NCBI RefSeq assembly: GCF_964340395.1
Contig: NC_135555.1
Location: forward strand, 6,521,501 to 6,569,930
Direction: 5' to 3'
DNA length: 48,430 nucleotides
Source of the DNA: Glandiceps talaboti
Taxonomy: Eukaryota; Hemichordata; Enteropneusta; Spengelidae
The notes beneath the pieces are model-generated. The model saw only the letters and a list, made by a program, of their open reading frames with translations. It did no database searches and had not been told where the DNA came from. Positions 1-10,409 of the stretch are shown here, piece after piece. Positions within the stretch are counted from its first letter, which is position 1. The number at the start of each line of letters is the position of its first letter. The position numbers and the translations under genes were made by a program.

Positions 1-504
1 CCACACTCGTGACATGGGGGAACCCTTATCTACGTCACTTGACCATGTGACTTTTCTTCTTAATTTTTGTAGTGTCAGAAAAACGCTATGATTTTTACTT
101 GAAAGATATGATAGCTAATCTTATATCTTTACATATTTATTTTTCGTTTGTCCACGCATTGATCGTATAGAAATGAACCGGAGTCGTCGTCTGCTGTGAC
201 GTAGTTTTGTCACGTGGTTTTATTTACATGAATGAAAACAGATCCACCCTGTCTGGTGCACGTAGGCTGCGTATCTCTGGCACAATCCAGTTTAATACTT
301 GAACGACAAGTATATATTTCGACGTCGTGTATATTTTTGTACAGTCGACGACGGTTTACCGACAATCGACTGTGTGTACATGCCTGCTTCTAGCGTATAG
401 CGTCTGCGCTCTGTCACACGTGTAGACCTGGATGGCAACGAAGCGAAGCCATTAATTTATTATTTGAAACAATAATCACCGGGTTTGTCGTAAACAGTAA
501 ACCA
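1..504 (+). promoter_or_regulatory. Promoter and 5' leader of first PPP1R3 gene
   Basis: This stretch lies directly upstream of the first PPP1R3 start codon and is inferred to hold its promoter. Visible motifs are a canonical E-box CACGTG at 211-216, CRE-like TGACGTAG at 197-204 and TACGTCAC at 31-38, GACGTCGT at 321-328, and a TATA-like TATATATT at 311-318 that would place transcription start near 340. If so, the leader holds two tiny upstream ORFs: ATG at 380 (6 codons, stop ends at 400) and ATG at 432 (7 codons, stop ends at 455). Motifs this short occur by chance, so factor binding is inference. Confidence 0.4.
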
Positions 505-1269
505 ATGAGTGGAAAACGCAAACCGAAGTTAAAACTGAGTCCTGATTGGATCGTCTTATCATGCGATTCAGTCCATGACGATAAAACTAGCACCGACGAT
601 ACATCTCCGACACGCGAGCGGAAACCATCAGGTAGCTGTTTGAAAAGCCCGGCCAGAACTCCTCCAGGTACACCGATAGAGAAAAAACAAGTCCGCTTTG
701 CTGATGCCGTTGGTGAGGACTTGGTAGAAGCTGTACATACGATTTTAAAAGAAGATTCTGAAGTTGAAAATGCCTGGCAGACTTTACAAAGTCGAGGGAT
801 CATGCCAGAGAATAAATCTCCGGATGACGAATATCGATACTTATCCGCGTGCTTCCCACATCCATGTATTGCACCAAACTTTTTGTCCAGAGTTGCACAG
901 CAAAAAGTCTGCCTAGAGAACGTAGTTGTTCCAGATCTTACAGTTCTTGGGACAGTCCGGGTTGCTAATATAGGATATAAGAAACAAATAAACGTACGCT
1001 TTACTATGGACAACTGGACTAAATTCTACGAAATACCAGCGAGCTACGTACAGGAATCATGTGACGGGGAGACGGATCGTTTTTCCTTTGGTTTGTCACT
1101 GCCTCAGAATATTAGGGTAGGATGTCGACTAGAGTTCGCTATCTCCTATACTGTCAATGGACAAACTTATTGGGACAACAACTACAGTAAAAACTATGCT
1201 GTGATCTGCTATGCATCAACGAATGACTCCTATAACCCAAGAAATAGATGGGGACATCACTTTGTGTGA
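505..1269 (+). CDS. PPP1R3: Protein phosphatase 1 regulatory subunit 3 (glycogen-targeting, CBM21), paralogue 1
   Basis: This intact single-exon ORF of 254 aa encodes a glycogen-targeting subunit of PP1. The family tethers the PP1 catalytic subunit to glycogen, promoting dephosphorylation of glycogen synthase and phosphorylase. The PP1-docking RVxF motif is KQVRF at residues 61-65, followed by ADAVGEDL. The CBM21 domain runs about 125-238, with VCLENVVV (135-142), LGTVRVANIGY (148-158), DRFSFGL (191-197) and the signature WDNN...NY at 223-231. Upstream are RERKPS (37-42), which fits RxRxxS, and TPPGTP (52-57). The start is the first ATG after an in-frame stop at 391-393. The lack of coding introns is usual for several vertebrate PPP1R3 genes and need not mean retroposition. 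Oddity: the Gly of the usual WDxNxGxNY signature is Ser228. The exact orthologue (B/C/D/E/G) is not resolved. Confidence 0.95.
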   Translation: MSGKRKPKLKLSPDWIVLSCDSVHDDKTSTDDTSPTRERKPSGSCLKSPARTPPGTPIEKKQVRFADAVGEDLVEAVHTILKEDSEVENAWQTLQSRGIMPENKSPDDEYRYLSACFPHPCIAPNFLSRVAQQKVCLENVVVPDLTVLGTVRVANIGYKKQINVRFTMDNWTKFYEIPASYVQESCDGETDRFSFGLSLPQNIRVGCRLEFAISYTVNGQTYWDNNYSKNYAVICYASTNDSYNPRNRWGHHFV

Positions 1270-1821
1270 CGAGACAGCAACGCTGTAGACCAGATTATCG
1301 TTGGCAGTGAGTATCATTTTATTTTAAATATTAACACTGAAAATCAGCACACCAAAAGTATGCGATAGCGAATTTAACAATGTGAATTTAATATATGAAT
1401 GTATAAAAGTGTCACTATTATGACTGGCTGAGTATAAATCAATGGCGGCCTCTTCCGTATATACGGTGGAACGTTTGACCTGACCTGACCTGTGAATGTA
1501 AATCAATAACAAACAGATCTGTGAAAATCCTATTCTGTACAATAGTATATATGGAAGCCTGGTTTAATGTATGCAGCAATGTAAATGTTTGAAATTTATA
1601 GTAACAGTTGTAGTTGTTGCCTGACCTCACGAATATATTTGTCTCAAGTGTAGTGCTTGCAGCTCGTTGACAGAGTTTGCCTCGATTCTGACATTGTCCC
1701 TCGAGAAGGAATGGGACATTGCCAGAATAGAGTCCCAACGTACTCTGTCTACAAGCAGGACTATCCCAAATGGTATGGCAACCCGACTAAAATCCGATAT
1801 ATAGTAGCTGGCTAGTTCAGT
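1270..1821 (+). other. 3' flank of first PPP1R3 gene
   Basis: Presumed 3' UTR and flank. No coding similarity is visible. There is no AATAAA close to the stop codon; variant TATAAA hexamers occur near 1402 and 1436, and the first AATAAA on this strand is near 2115, inside the following repeat. The transcript end is therefore unresolved. Confidence 0.35.
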
Positions 1822-2840
1822 TTGACCGGGAGTTTGACCTTTGACTTTCTCTATTGCTTGTGTTGTCATAGTCTCCCGAAGAGGGCTATTACAACGGGCT
1901 CTGTCCGTCCATCCGTAATTTACGTCCTTTCTCAGACATGCAAATATCCAATTTCTTTCAAGCCTGGCACAAAGGTGATATTTCATATAGGATGTATGTA
2001 CGTCTCTTGTTTCACGACATATGCAAATTTGACCGAGTGGTGGCCATGTTTATAGTTAAAAATCGATTTATATTGACGATATAGCTCAAATACTGTAATA
2101 CATAGTGACTCCAAATAAATATCTACTCAATGAATGAGCTGATATGAGCTTCCTTTTAAAGCTTTGACCTTGACCTTCAGGATCAATTCTCAAAATCAAG
2201 CCATTTTCTTGCCAATCAAAGACCCTTTGTAATATTTATTTGCTGACAATTGCTGATCATGTCATGTTTTATTGAATGGCAGCCATATATTTGGAGTAAC
2301 AAATCAATATATTATCCATAACAAACAAAAACCCTTTAAAACACCTATTAGTGACTTCATTCAAATGTCTAACTTCATATATTCACATACAAGTTTTCTT
2401 TTTACATAGTGAACTTTCCCCTGACTTTGACCTTCAGGGCCAATGATCAAAATCAAACTATATCTTGCCTATTGCAGGCAGTCTGTAGCATTTATGTGTT
2501 GTCTATATCTTTTAAAATTATGTCTAAATGTAACTAGAACAAGAAATATACAGTTGCATTACTTTTGGTGCGCTTAATTGTTTTACTGAATGATGGCTAT
2601 ATTTGTGATGAAGAATTATAATTTATCGCCTAATTAAAAAAACTTTAAGACTGAGACGGTATTCAAATGTGCATTCCCATATTATTAGGTGTAATCTTTC
2701 TTTTGAGACCCTGACCAATGACCTTGACTGAAATCCATCAATTTATCTGTAATATCACAGACACCTTTTAGCACTTATTTTTGCTACTTCATGTAATTTC
2801 TTTTAAATCATGTCACCATTAAGTTACATAGAAGTAAATT
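1822..2840. repeat. Degenerate ~260-290 bp tandem repeat (about 3.5 copies)
   Basis: Diverged copies can be aligned by eye. Anchors are a TGACCTTGACCTTCAGG-like string (near 1835, 2165, 2424 and 2711), followed by a 'caa.atcaa' segment, then 'TGTTTTATTGAATGG...GCCATAT' (about 2265 and 2578; a weaker version near 2032), then 'CATTCAAATGT' (2358, 2660) and a 'TTTCTTTT' stretch before the next anchor. Anchor spacing is about 258 and 288 bp. The anchor contains TGACCT half-sites, but no function is shown. Confidence 0.65.
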
Positions 2841-3396
2841 ATTTGGGGCGTATGAACACGTTTAGATGCAAAGAACAATTCAAACAAATAAATGAAGATA
2901 AATAGTGAAAACTTAGCTGATCCCTACATCTGATATTAATATTAGATGTATGGTGTGGCTTCTCAATCGCGATTTGTAACTCTAGATCTCTACAATTAGA
3001 ACTAGCATAACAGCTTAATTTCAAATGGACACAATGTCAGAATGTTGTTGTAGAATTTTGTTGGCATTTTCTAACATGTTCTGGGTTATATATATTGTAA
3101 TAGTACTCTGACATAGAAATAGAAGCAATTACTTACTACTTGTTGTCAAGGACGGAAGTAATACCATATTTAGTTCCAATAGAAATTCAGACCATCTGTA
3201 ACATCTTGTAAAACCATGTTAATCTTGATTAGTTAACCAAACCATAGTTATCCATTATCACTAGTACATTTTAGCTTTACAACTTTTGATAACTTTTCAG
3301 AAGATTAACCTGAATAGCAAATGGAACAATTAGATTTACAGACTGTTTTTGCTTGCTGCTGGGATAACTAATAGTGTGTGTAACTGTATATGTGTT
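2841..3396. other. Non-coding AT-rich spacer
   Basis: I see no gene, structured repeat or RNA in this interval; only short ORFs without recognisable similarity. Confidence 0.6.
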
Positions 3397-3655
3397 TGTA
3401 TGTATGTATGTATGTATGTATGTATGTATGTATGTATGTATGTATGTATGTATGTATGTATGTATGTATGTATGTATGTATGTATGTATGTATGTATGTA
3501 TGTATTTATTTATGTGTGTGTGTGTATGTATGTATGTATGTATGTATGTGTGTATGTATGTATGTATGTATGTATGTATGTAGGTAGGTATGTAGGTATG
3601 TAGGTATGTATGTTGGTAGGTATGTATGTTGGTAGGTAGGTAGGTAGGTAGGTAT
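3397..3655. repeat. (GTAT)n microsatellite, compound
   Basis: A long run of GTAT tetranucleotides with a TATTTATT and GTGTGT interruption near 3500-3530. It shifts into GTAG/GTTG variants after about 3580. The repetitive Met-Tyr-Val-Cys or His-Thr-Tyr-Ile ORFs across it, on both strands, are artefacts of the repeat. Confidence 0.97.
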
Positions 3656-4959
3656 GCCTGTAAAGTTCTTCCATCCGCTAGAGGATGATTATGTATAGGA
3701 AATTGAATATGCACTAATCCTGTTGTGCTGGTGTTTGGTGTTATGCTATGTACTTCAGTCTACTTATACTTGAGTGGAAATGCATTTTTAAATTTCATAA
3801 AGTAATGAAATGATACTTGCACATCTTTAGAGATTATTTAACAGGACATATCTATAAAATAATGATATTGGTAAGTGAGTAGATCATATATACCCAATTA
3901 GAACAAAATGGCTGTGCAATAAGCAAACCAAAGCTGAAATGCTCAGTTAATATATACACAATAACTACACATGGAAGTCAGCTCTACTGATTAGCCTAGC
4001 TTTAGGTCTATTCATATGACCTCCTGTAAATGGATTCCAGGTTTTCAACTATAAATCTTTGACAATATAGACATCTCATTGTACAGCTAATCGAAGATTC
4101 TTTTTGTTCACAGGTATCCAAGTGTAGGAGTGTGAAAATAACTGAGAACCCTAGATGTGATTTTTGCTGATGGAAAATGATGGAATATCCACATACACTG
4201 CCATGATTTGGATTATCTGCTTGAGACGTGTTATACAATGACTTGTTTGATTTTATAAACGGGAGTGATATGTCTCAGGTTTATATGCTGTCCACTCTAC
4301 ATCATCATTCAACCAAATACATTCAATGCAATAGGGAGAGATTGAATTTCCACAAAGAAGTGTAGAATTATGGTATATCTCAAGAAAAATGCTGATGTAT
4401 CCAGGGTTTCCTTCCTAACCCTTGATATACATATACCATACCATGTTTCAAGTTACCACTGTCTCTCAATTTTATATTTTTATAGGAGAACAAGTTTGTT
4501 TTTAATTGTTTTAACTAGTTGCTAAGCTGAAACAATGATTTACTGAGATTATTAGAATAACATTTACTATTGTCTATAAATTGGCAAATTTCTACGTAAC
4601 CTTGAATGGTTACATACTATTTACATGATGCATGCCACATTATGCATAGCTAGATTAACAAGTTACAAATAGGATTTAGGTTAAGTAATAGATTTTAGAC
4701 ATCTATCTGTAAATAGCTGAAAGTTGTATGTAAGTATTGAGTGGCATTGAAACATTGTGGTGCTAATAACCTGTATTGGAAATTTAATATCCCAGATGCT
4801 ATGTACATAGGAGTCTATTGTCATGGTTACAAGCGATGACATTGATGATAAAAAGAAGGGACAATAATTGACATGAGATCAAAATAACAAGATTAAAATG
4901 TTGGATGTAAGAAGGTGAATGTACAGTATGCTGTGACACAATCACAGCCTTCCACACAG

Positions 4960-4960
<1 letters not shown>
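3656..4960. other. Non-coding spacer
   Basis: About 1.3 kb of AT-rich sequence. ORFs are short and have no recognisable motif. No RNA gene or element is seen. Confidence 0.6.
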
Positions 4961-4993
<33 letters not shown>

Positions 4994-5178
4994 GTGCATG
5001 TGCATGCATGCATACACACACATGCATGCATGCATGCATGCATGCATGCATACATACATACATACATACATACATACATACATACATACATACATACATA
5101 CATACACACACATACACACATACAAAATCATACATACATACATACATACATACATACATACATACATACATACATACC
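4961..5178. repeat. (CATA)n / (CATG)n / (CA)n compound microsatellite
   Basis: Begins as CACATA and CA repeats, passes through CATG repeats (about 5000-5050), then becomes (CATA)n with a short unique break (about 5122-5130). Confidence 0.97.
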
Positions 5179-6760
5179 TATCAGTATTCATGATGTCCAT
5201 TTAAGAAAGTACTTAATCGGAAATGACATTGTGATTTTTTTGTATCAATCTAATTATTATAGCAATAATTTTGTTTATGGACATTGCCATACAGGCTTAA
5301 TAGTCACCAGTATGTCTTTGACATATTACCTAATACATGTGACTCAGGAATATTTTTATGATTGAAAAAAATATGATTTTACATTTAATATCAACGTCCT
5401 TTATATTCATTTTTATAAAAACTTACAGAAAGATAACTGTATGTATAGGATTTAGTAAATTTTACTTCACCAAGAAATATTACAATTAGACATACAGTAG
5501 TTCATGCTATGATTTGTCATAAATTGTATTTACGCTAGGGTCGTAGCTGTGCTATGTCTTTAAGGATGAACTGCAATAATTTGAACAAACATAATTTATT
5601 GAGAAAAATAATTACTTTAGAGCACATCTAAATTCGAGCTTGATATTCCGTTATGCTATAAGCATGCCATACTGAGTGTGTATGTATGTGTGTTTGTTTG
5701 TATGTATGTATGTATGTGTGTGATTGGTTTGATGTCTAGACGACTTCCCATACTACTTGTTATGTTTGGTATCTGTAATATTGTGTACGTGTGCGGCATA
5801 ATGGTTGCCTAAGTAAGTAAACATGTAAATCGGGAGTGTTTTTTTTTTAAAATACGAAACATCGCCAGTTTAGTGTAATATTTAGTAGAGTTCTTTCTCA
5901 GGGTGCTTTGGTGAAAAATGGTTCAAGGAAAAATAGTCGGATCTTCTACAATATACAATTTGGTAAAAACGGAATGTTTAGTCAAAAGGACAGGCTCAAA
6001 AATTAATTAACATACATTCCAAGGTGTCTCCAGATTACAAACGTTCTCCAGTGCAAGATGATGAAATCCCTAGTCTGAAAATAACCGATTTTTTAAAAAT
6101 GATTTTTGTTACAATTATGTATCCAAATATGCTCAGTATTTGAGATTTTCAGTAGTTAGTTCATTTAGTTCTTAACTTTTTAATCATTTTATTTTAGTCT
6201 TTTAGTTTATTTTAATCGTTTAATTATGTACAACCAGAAGTTGCAAAACGTGTAGACAGAATTGGCAAACTGGCTTGACTAGATAACAACTGAACGCCAT
6301 TTCATTCATTATATATTGATCTTTGACCTTTAACCTTTGCAAAGACCCTGAAACATTTACGTAAATGCATCAATTTCATAAGTAGTTTGCCTCAACATCA
6401 GCTGAGCATCCGATTTAATAGATAAAATGAACTTTTTACATTATTTTCACTCTTTTCAATCTATAAAGTGATGCGGCCAGTACGATTGTTGAATATTAAC
6501 GATTTTAGAAAACAGTAAACAAATAATACACGCCTCCTATAATGTTGCCACAGGCACAACAAGGCAATTAATTAATGTAGCAATCCACGATGAAAATTCA
6601 ATTAAGCAAATAAGTGAAATGTGACTGGCCATGGAGGATAAACCGTCATTGAAATTATGTGATTAAAGATACCAGTCTTTTCAACCGTCTTGACAATTTA
6701 AGCCTTTTGCCTTAGAGTGGAAAGATTGCTTTTACCAAATTAGATGAACACAAAGAGTAT
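5179..6760. other. Non-coding spacer with short GT/GTAT tract
   Basis: No gene is recognised. A short imperfect GTAT/GT tract lies at about 5677-5722. A TTTGACCTTTAACCTTTG stretch near 6321 resembles the anchor of the repeat at 1822-2840 but has no matching flanks that I can see. Confidence 0.55.
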
Positions 6761-6869
6761 ATTGAATTACCTATTTCTGATACATTTGAAATTATTTTCC
6801 AACAAACTGACAATATTAAATTACCTTTGATATTTTTGATACATTTGGAATTATTTTCCAACAAACTGC
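6761..6869. repeat. Diverged direct duplication (~53 bp unit, 2 copies)
   Basis: Both copies share AATTACCT near their start and TGATACATTTG followed by AATTATTTTCCAACAAACTG. Copy one ends near 6811 and copy two near 6869. Confidence 0.85.
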
Positions 6870-7090
6870 AAATGTAGAGCTGCAGATACTTGATAACTTG
6901 TTATTTCGGTAAATTAATTAAAAGGATGTTGTCCAACAGAATTAGTAGCCACAGTGTCTTGTAGAATGTAGTTTAATCGAAGAAATAAGACGCAATTTCA
7001 TTACCCAACCTACAAGCATGAGAGTGTATGAAGTTTTTTGTTTACGGTTAAAATGTTAGTTGCAGCTCAGAGTACATTTCTTTTTAATTG

Positions 7091-7230
7091 TCTTTGTTTT
7101 GTTTTCTTTTTGTTTTCCTTTGTTTCCCTTTGTTTTGTTTTCTTTCTTTTGTTTTCTTTGTTTTGTTTTGTTTTCCTTTCTTTTGTTTTCTTTGTTTTGT
7201 TTTGTTTTCCTTTCTTTTGTTTTCTTTTGT
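7091..7230. repeat. Pyrimidine-rich TTTTG/TTTTC tandem repeat, 34-bp period
   Basis: The strand is almost only T, G and C. From 7142 a 34-bp unit starting CTTTCTTTTGTTTTC repeats exactly at 7176 and 7210 (the last copy is partial), built from TTTTG and TTTTC pentamers. Confidence 0.93.
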
Positions 7231-7401
7231 ATGATAATTGTCTTGGTTTACTTTGAACAAAGTAATATATTGAATCACAAAATAAAATGACGCCATTGTG
7301 TATGGAATCTGTACACCATGTGAGCAGATACAACTGCTATTATATTACGGTTAGTTTCACCAGACATCGATCACCGAAACTGTAAATATAACTATACGTG
7401 A

Positions 7402-7425
7402 GTGTCACACACACACACACACACA
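7402..7425. repeat. (CA)n dinucleotide tract
   Basis: A short perfect CA run. Confidence 0.9.
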
Positions 7426-7783
7426 TTTGTATCTTTGATATAGGGCAATTTGTTTAAATAAGGACAACATTTCAGACATGCCGAATCACTGAAAAGGAAA
7501 ACAAGCTACGGGTAATGTAACACATTGTTAACTCTGAAGCCATATATACATGTATGTCTGGCATAAATAAATAAATGCATAAAGTTTAAAATTATAACAG
7601 AACACAGTTACATCAGTAGTAGTACTATGTTAGATTAGTCATAATGGTTTTTTTGTAACGAGTCGGCATTGCCCTTATCTATATTTGTATTGTAGCATCA
7701 AAAAAAGAATATGTGCGCGTGATACACAGTTGAAGGTTTCAATGATATCTTATGAAACCAACTGTTATCGTAACAAAACTTTG

Positions 7784-8045
7784 ATCCTACCTCTAAGATT
7801 TTTCTGAATCAATATATCCACAGACAATAGTCTCCATCATCAATGAAACCACAGATGAGGAAGAGTTTTTTTGTATATGATAAAACTCACAAAATACTTT
7901 TATTGTTGTCAATAAGCTCGCAAAATTTCGTCCTTACCTCTAAGGTTTTTTTCTCCACCATCAATAGAACCACAGACGAGGAAATGTTTTGATTGTGATA
8001 GTGCGCACAGAAAGTGCTTTCATTGTAGTCAGTAAGCTCACTAAT
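7784..8045. repeat. Diverged tandem duplication (~130-145 bp unit, 2 copies)
   Basis: Copy one (about 7784-7919) and copy two (about 7931-8045) share, in order, CCTACCTCTAAG / CCTTACCTCTAAG, CATCAATGAAACCACAGATG / CATCAATAGAACCACAGACG, GAGGAA, ACTTTTATTGTTGTCAATAA / GCTTTCATTGTAGTCAGTAA and GCTC. Divergence is moderate. No coding potential is shared. Confidence 0.85.
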
Positions 8046-8685
8046 ACATACTAAACTATCTCCGCATTCTGATCGAATCATCGAAACCAGTCATTGTTTA
8101 GGCCTCTATGTTTTCCTTTATTGATAGTAGTAATTTGTATATTTGATTTTAAAGTGTGCAATTATTCAAAAATAAATAAATAAATAAAGTTGCTGTAATT
8201 GAAACATGGTTAGAGTGTAATGCATTTAACTTACGTCAGGTTGTGTACAATATTCTTGAAAGGCAGGCCTGAAATAGACGTGTAATAGAAAATGATCACT
8301 TAGTCTATTTTTTATTGTATATACTCCGTTATGGTATGGTGACGAATAGTAATTGTTATGAAAGCACGTTCAGTAAAATATACTTCATCTACACTGAGTT
8401 TCACCTGGTGACCTTATTTGCATCCATAATAACAAGAATTAATGCATACAGACAGCTTTGTGTCATCTTAACTGAAGTGGGGGTTAAAGGTCACTGCATC
8501 GGGGTCGCGACCCTTTTACTCAAAGCATGTCGATTTCAAATCTCTGACATGATAGTTTTCAAATTCCAATGACGCTATCAATTGTCTAAATTCCTGTTAT
8601 CTCGAAATAGACATTCCGAGTAACGTTAGGAAACAAATACTGTATACTACAGTTCAAGAAATGCAGAAGAAATAGCAACATCTGT

Positions 8686-8812
8686 ACCTCTAGTATTTCC
8701 TTCGTTTTCAATTCTGTTGTTTCGGGAGTGAGCGCCTCCTTTCTATGTGCTCACCCCCGGAACAACAAAATCGAAAACAAATTAAACGACAATAAACTAA
8801 GGAAATACAGGT
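8686..8812. repeat. Imperfect inverted repeat (foldback, MITE-like)
   Basis: Arms at 8704-8735 and 8747-8778 are reverse complements at 27 of 32 positions around an 11-nt centre. Weaker outer complementarity (AGTATTTCCTT near 8692 against AAGGAAATAC near 8800) extends it to about 127 bp. All five inner-arm mismatches are transitions. No target-site duplication is clear. It could be a decayed foldback transposon or a hairpin source. Confidence 0.75.
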
Positions 8813-9880
8813 AAATAGAGAAATCGAGCCGTATTTACTACATCAAAATTCAATCAGATTGCTGCACAATATATATAACTACGAAAATCCCTTCTGTAAT
8901 TTTCAAAAATAAATACTCGTACGTATGTTTATTTACACATGAGTGGGTACATTCGTATCCTGGCATTTAGTATTTGGTTAATACCGTATCAATTGTGTAA
9001 TTCAACGATTTCAACATTGACAACGACAGTGGCAATAACCGTCTACAGAGGGCGCCATCTTGCTACCTTCAAAAAAGAAAACAGAAAACAGGAAATTCTG
9101 AACTTCTTGTAAAGGAACTTGACTGTTAGCTTTATATACTGTATTTTACTATGGTCGAAAAAAAAGCAAAGATTTTATCTTTATTTCAAACTACGAAGAA
9201 ATGAAAAGTTAGAGGCACTCGATTTGACATATGGATCACTGACAGTGGTTTTACATGGGACTTGCCTTTACCAATCAATTCCAACATAATAAAACGGTAT
9301 AAAGTTATACAGCAACATGAACAAGTTAACCCCCAAAATACTTCTATGAATTTAGTGTCTGGAGTAGGTCGCGAATACCATAGTTTCATGATAAAAACTG
9401 ACACGTTCCACGATCCAATTCTTACCAGCATTACCTGCATTAATTCAGTTTCGTGCGTGCGTCAAGGCGATGAAGGTAAGGTACACCATGTGTTTCAGTT
9501 GGTAAACAAAAAAACATAGAACGCGGTCATAGGTCGTCGAAGAAGCCCTGGCTGACTCCTATGACCTCTGCAGGTACGAAATATGCAAATAATGTTGTAG
9601 CGTTGCATGGTTTCTCAAGGGAAGCTGACACAGTTGCAAAATATTTTATTTTTTGTTTTTGACATCTTTACAAACAACCTACTTGGAAGTATATACGGAT
9701 CAATTATTCACCAAAATGTCCTATGCCCGTTCGAAAACGACAGACTTATGTATTACTTTCAGTTAATGTAGTAGGGAATGAATCCGCTTCTTTCAATAGC
9801 AGGACATGGTTTTGACGTCACAGCGTAATTCAGTAGCTGTCTGCACATATTTAGATCAGCTGCATCCGGCACTTTGTACG
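8813..9880. other. Non-coding spacer with short hairpin at 9525-9566
   Basis: No gene is recognised. A perfect 9-bp inverted repeat (GGTCATAGG at 9525-9533, CCTATGACC at 9558-9566, 24-nt loop) is present. An AGAGGGCGCCATCTTG string lies at 9047-9062. Confidence 0.55.
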
Positions 9881-10405
9881 CATGTCATGTCGTCGTTGGA
9901 TAGTACTTGGCAAGGATTTTTTAAAAACGATTGCGAAAAATCAGTCTTTAAAAAAAGGGTTTAAAGTGTTCGAAGAAAATTAGAAAGTGCATTTATTTTT
10001 GTTTGCGTCTGTCGCATTTCTGATCTCGACCTGCAGTTCACCCCCGTCCTCTGTTAACCCCAAAGTAGGCGTGGCCCTACAGCGTCGACCAATCAAATCA
10101 CGAGACCTTTGCACGTACACACAAGCCGGTGGGTATCTCTAAAAAATACGCAAAAAACACATGAGTGTGTCAGCCACCTTGGTCAAACCAATGCACTAGG
10201 CATCGTATGAGTTTTCATCGTAACCATAACACCGGTCCGTTGTACTTGAAGGACGCCTTTCACCATTTGTGTGAAAATGCGTGATCACAGTCGATGTTGG
10301 GCTCATGACCGGTGAATCCAGGTAGTAATTAGGTATTTAGTACGACTACTGCATTGGAGCTATGGTGACATTTCGCGGTGTCCTCAAGCAAGAACTCTTA
10401 AGATC
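9881..10405 (+). promoter_or_regulatory. Promoter and 5' leader of second PPP1R3 gene
   Basis: Inferred from position immediately upstream of the second PPP1R3 ORF. CCAAT boxes lie at 10089-10093 and 10188-10192. No clear TATA box is seen. GCACGTA (10111-10117) followed by GTATCTCT (10133-10140) is also found, in the same order, upstream of the first gene (258-264 and 271-278). Several upstream ATGs are present, including one at 10275 with a 12-codon ORF. The transcription start is unknown. Confidence 0.35.
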
Positions 10406-10409
10406 ATGA
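10362..10409 (+). CDS. Upstream ORF overlapping the PPP1R3 start codon (ATGA)
   Basis: A 15-codon ORF begins at ATG 10362 and ends with TGA at 10407-10409. That stop shares bases with the main ATG at 10406-10408 to form ATGA. It is out of frame with the main ORF. If the leader includes it, ribosomes translating it would stop exactly at the main start, an arrangement that can reduce or couple translation. Its peptide is not recognised and it may only act through its position. Whether it is in the mRNA is unknown. Confidence 0.4.
   Translation: MVTFRGVLKQELLRS

Noticed and set aside
414-1013. Minus-strand ORF of 199 aa antisense to the first PPP1R3 gene
   Set aside because: It overlaps a clearly real CBM21 gene in an opposite frame and shows no protein family features, so it is a shadow ORF.
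1249-1266. C-terminal HFV of both paralogues as a PDZ ligand
   Set aside because: Position -2 is His, which fits none of the main PDZ ligand classes. The conservation is real but more likely structural or ancestral.
505-1269. Retrocopy interpretation of the intronless PPP1R3 genes
   Set aside because: Several vertebrate PPP1R3 genes are naturally single-exon in their coding part, both ORFs are intact, and there is no poly(A) tract or target duplication.
3277-3714. Long ORFs rich in Tyr-Ile-His-Thr or Met-Tyr-Val-Cys across the GTAT arrays, here and at 4799-5365, 13258-13605, 16928-17240 and 31873-32331
   Set aside because: They are translations of tetranucleotide microsatellites in several frames on both strands, not proteins.
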